NCBI GenBank assembly: GCA_041725935.1
Contig: JBGRQD010000009.1
Span: forward strand, 89,843 to 153,842
Direction of reading: 5' to 3'
Source of the DNA: Marivita sp041725935
Lineage (GTDB): Bacteria; Pseudomonadota; Alphaproteobacteria; Rhodobacterales; Rhodobacteraceae
Length of the DNA: 64,000 bases
Below, piece after piece: positions 63,924-64,000 of the stretch. The notes beneath the pieces were generated by a model. The model worked only from the letters and a program-made list of their open reading frames with translations, did no database searches and was not told the origin of the DNA. A program made the position numbers and the translations under genes. Numbering within the stretch: position 1 is the stretch's first letter; every line of letters begins with the position of its first letter.

Positions 63924-64000
63924 GTAAGCGTCCGGCCTGACCGCCCCTACGATGCAGTTTTCCAAGGTAGCAGATCATCGACGCGGTTGATCTTGTAGTC
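63924..64000 (-). mobile_element. End of an IS66-family element (runs off the window)
   Basis: The sequence from 63924 begins GTAAGCGTCCGGCCTGACCG, the usual IS66-type terminal GTAAGCG motif. It lies just beyond the end of the transposase fragment on the minus strand. The rest of the element is outside the window. Confidence 0.65.
63947..64000 (-). CDS. IS66 transposase C-terminal end (partial)
   Basis: Eighteen codons, with 17 residues DYKINRVDDLLPWKTAS and a stop, are read on the minus strand up to the window edge. This matches the C-terminal NRIDDLLPW motif of IS66 TnpC. It is oriented opposite to the IS66 fragment at 48-50 kb. The rest is beyond the window. Confidence 0.7.
   Translation of the reverse strand, partial: DYKINRVDDLLPWKTAS

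Overview
The window looks like a chromosomal segment of an alphaproteobacterium of the Roseobacter group (Rhodobacteraceae). This rests on high GC, a dnaG-rpoD pair, a 661-residue sigma-70 with an acidic insert, nrdR beside ribD, and families common in marine roseobacters (KpsC/KpsS capsule enzymes, GcvT-fused FAD dehydrogenases with a Rieske oxygenase). The placement is inferred from gene content, not from a database search.

From 1 to about 31 kb the content is mostly core. It runs: a partial trypsin-like protease, NAD kinase, glyA, leuA behind a leucine-rich leader peptide, a ligase-associated type DEXH helicase, an MFS carrier, ribE, a capsule trio (KpsS-like, OPX lipoprotein, KpsC), ribD-nrdR, yjbQ, a dienelactone-hydrolase family protein, an SDR with a small repeat protein, a HlyU-like protein, rpoD, dnaG, glutamate dehydrogenase, three TadE/TadG-like envelope genes, a 3-hydroxyisobutyrate-dehydrogenase family enzyme, an MsbA-type ABC exporter and tRNA-Gly(TCC).

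From 31 to 45.6 kb the content becomes more accessory. There is an SDR with a frameshifted C-terminus, a short UPF0149-like remnant, an OmpR-type two-component system with a small membrane protein and an OB-fold periplasmic protein, and a divergent six-gene cluster around an RpiR regulator. That cluster (Rieske oxygenase, aldehyde dehydrogenase, CMD protein, FAD/GcvT demethylase and class III aminotransferase) reads as a catabolic route for an N-methylated amine. A methanogen-output-domain protein paired with a hybrid histidine kinase follows.

From 45.6 to 52 kb lies mobile-element debris: three tandem CGACAT repeats, a TniB-like ATPase, an IS1595-type zinc-ribbon protein without a DDE core, a 3'-truncated IS66 element and a frameshifted tniQ. 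No TniA/TnsB integrase is present.

From 52 kb to the right edge is a metal-resistance island. A nickel/cobalt-type module comes first (membrane anchor protein, HupE/UreJ-like permease, His-rich protein, CsoR/RcnR-family repressor with a candidate operator, NreB-like MFS with a His-rich tail). A copper/silver module follows (CusB adaptor with four C-terminal CusF-like domains, CusA pump, free CusF, CopC, CopD, DUF411 protein). The window ends inside the 3' end of another IS66-family element in the opposite orientation, so the island has IS66 material on both sides.
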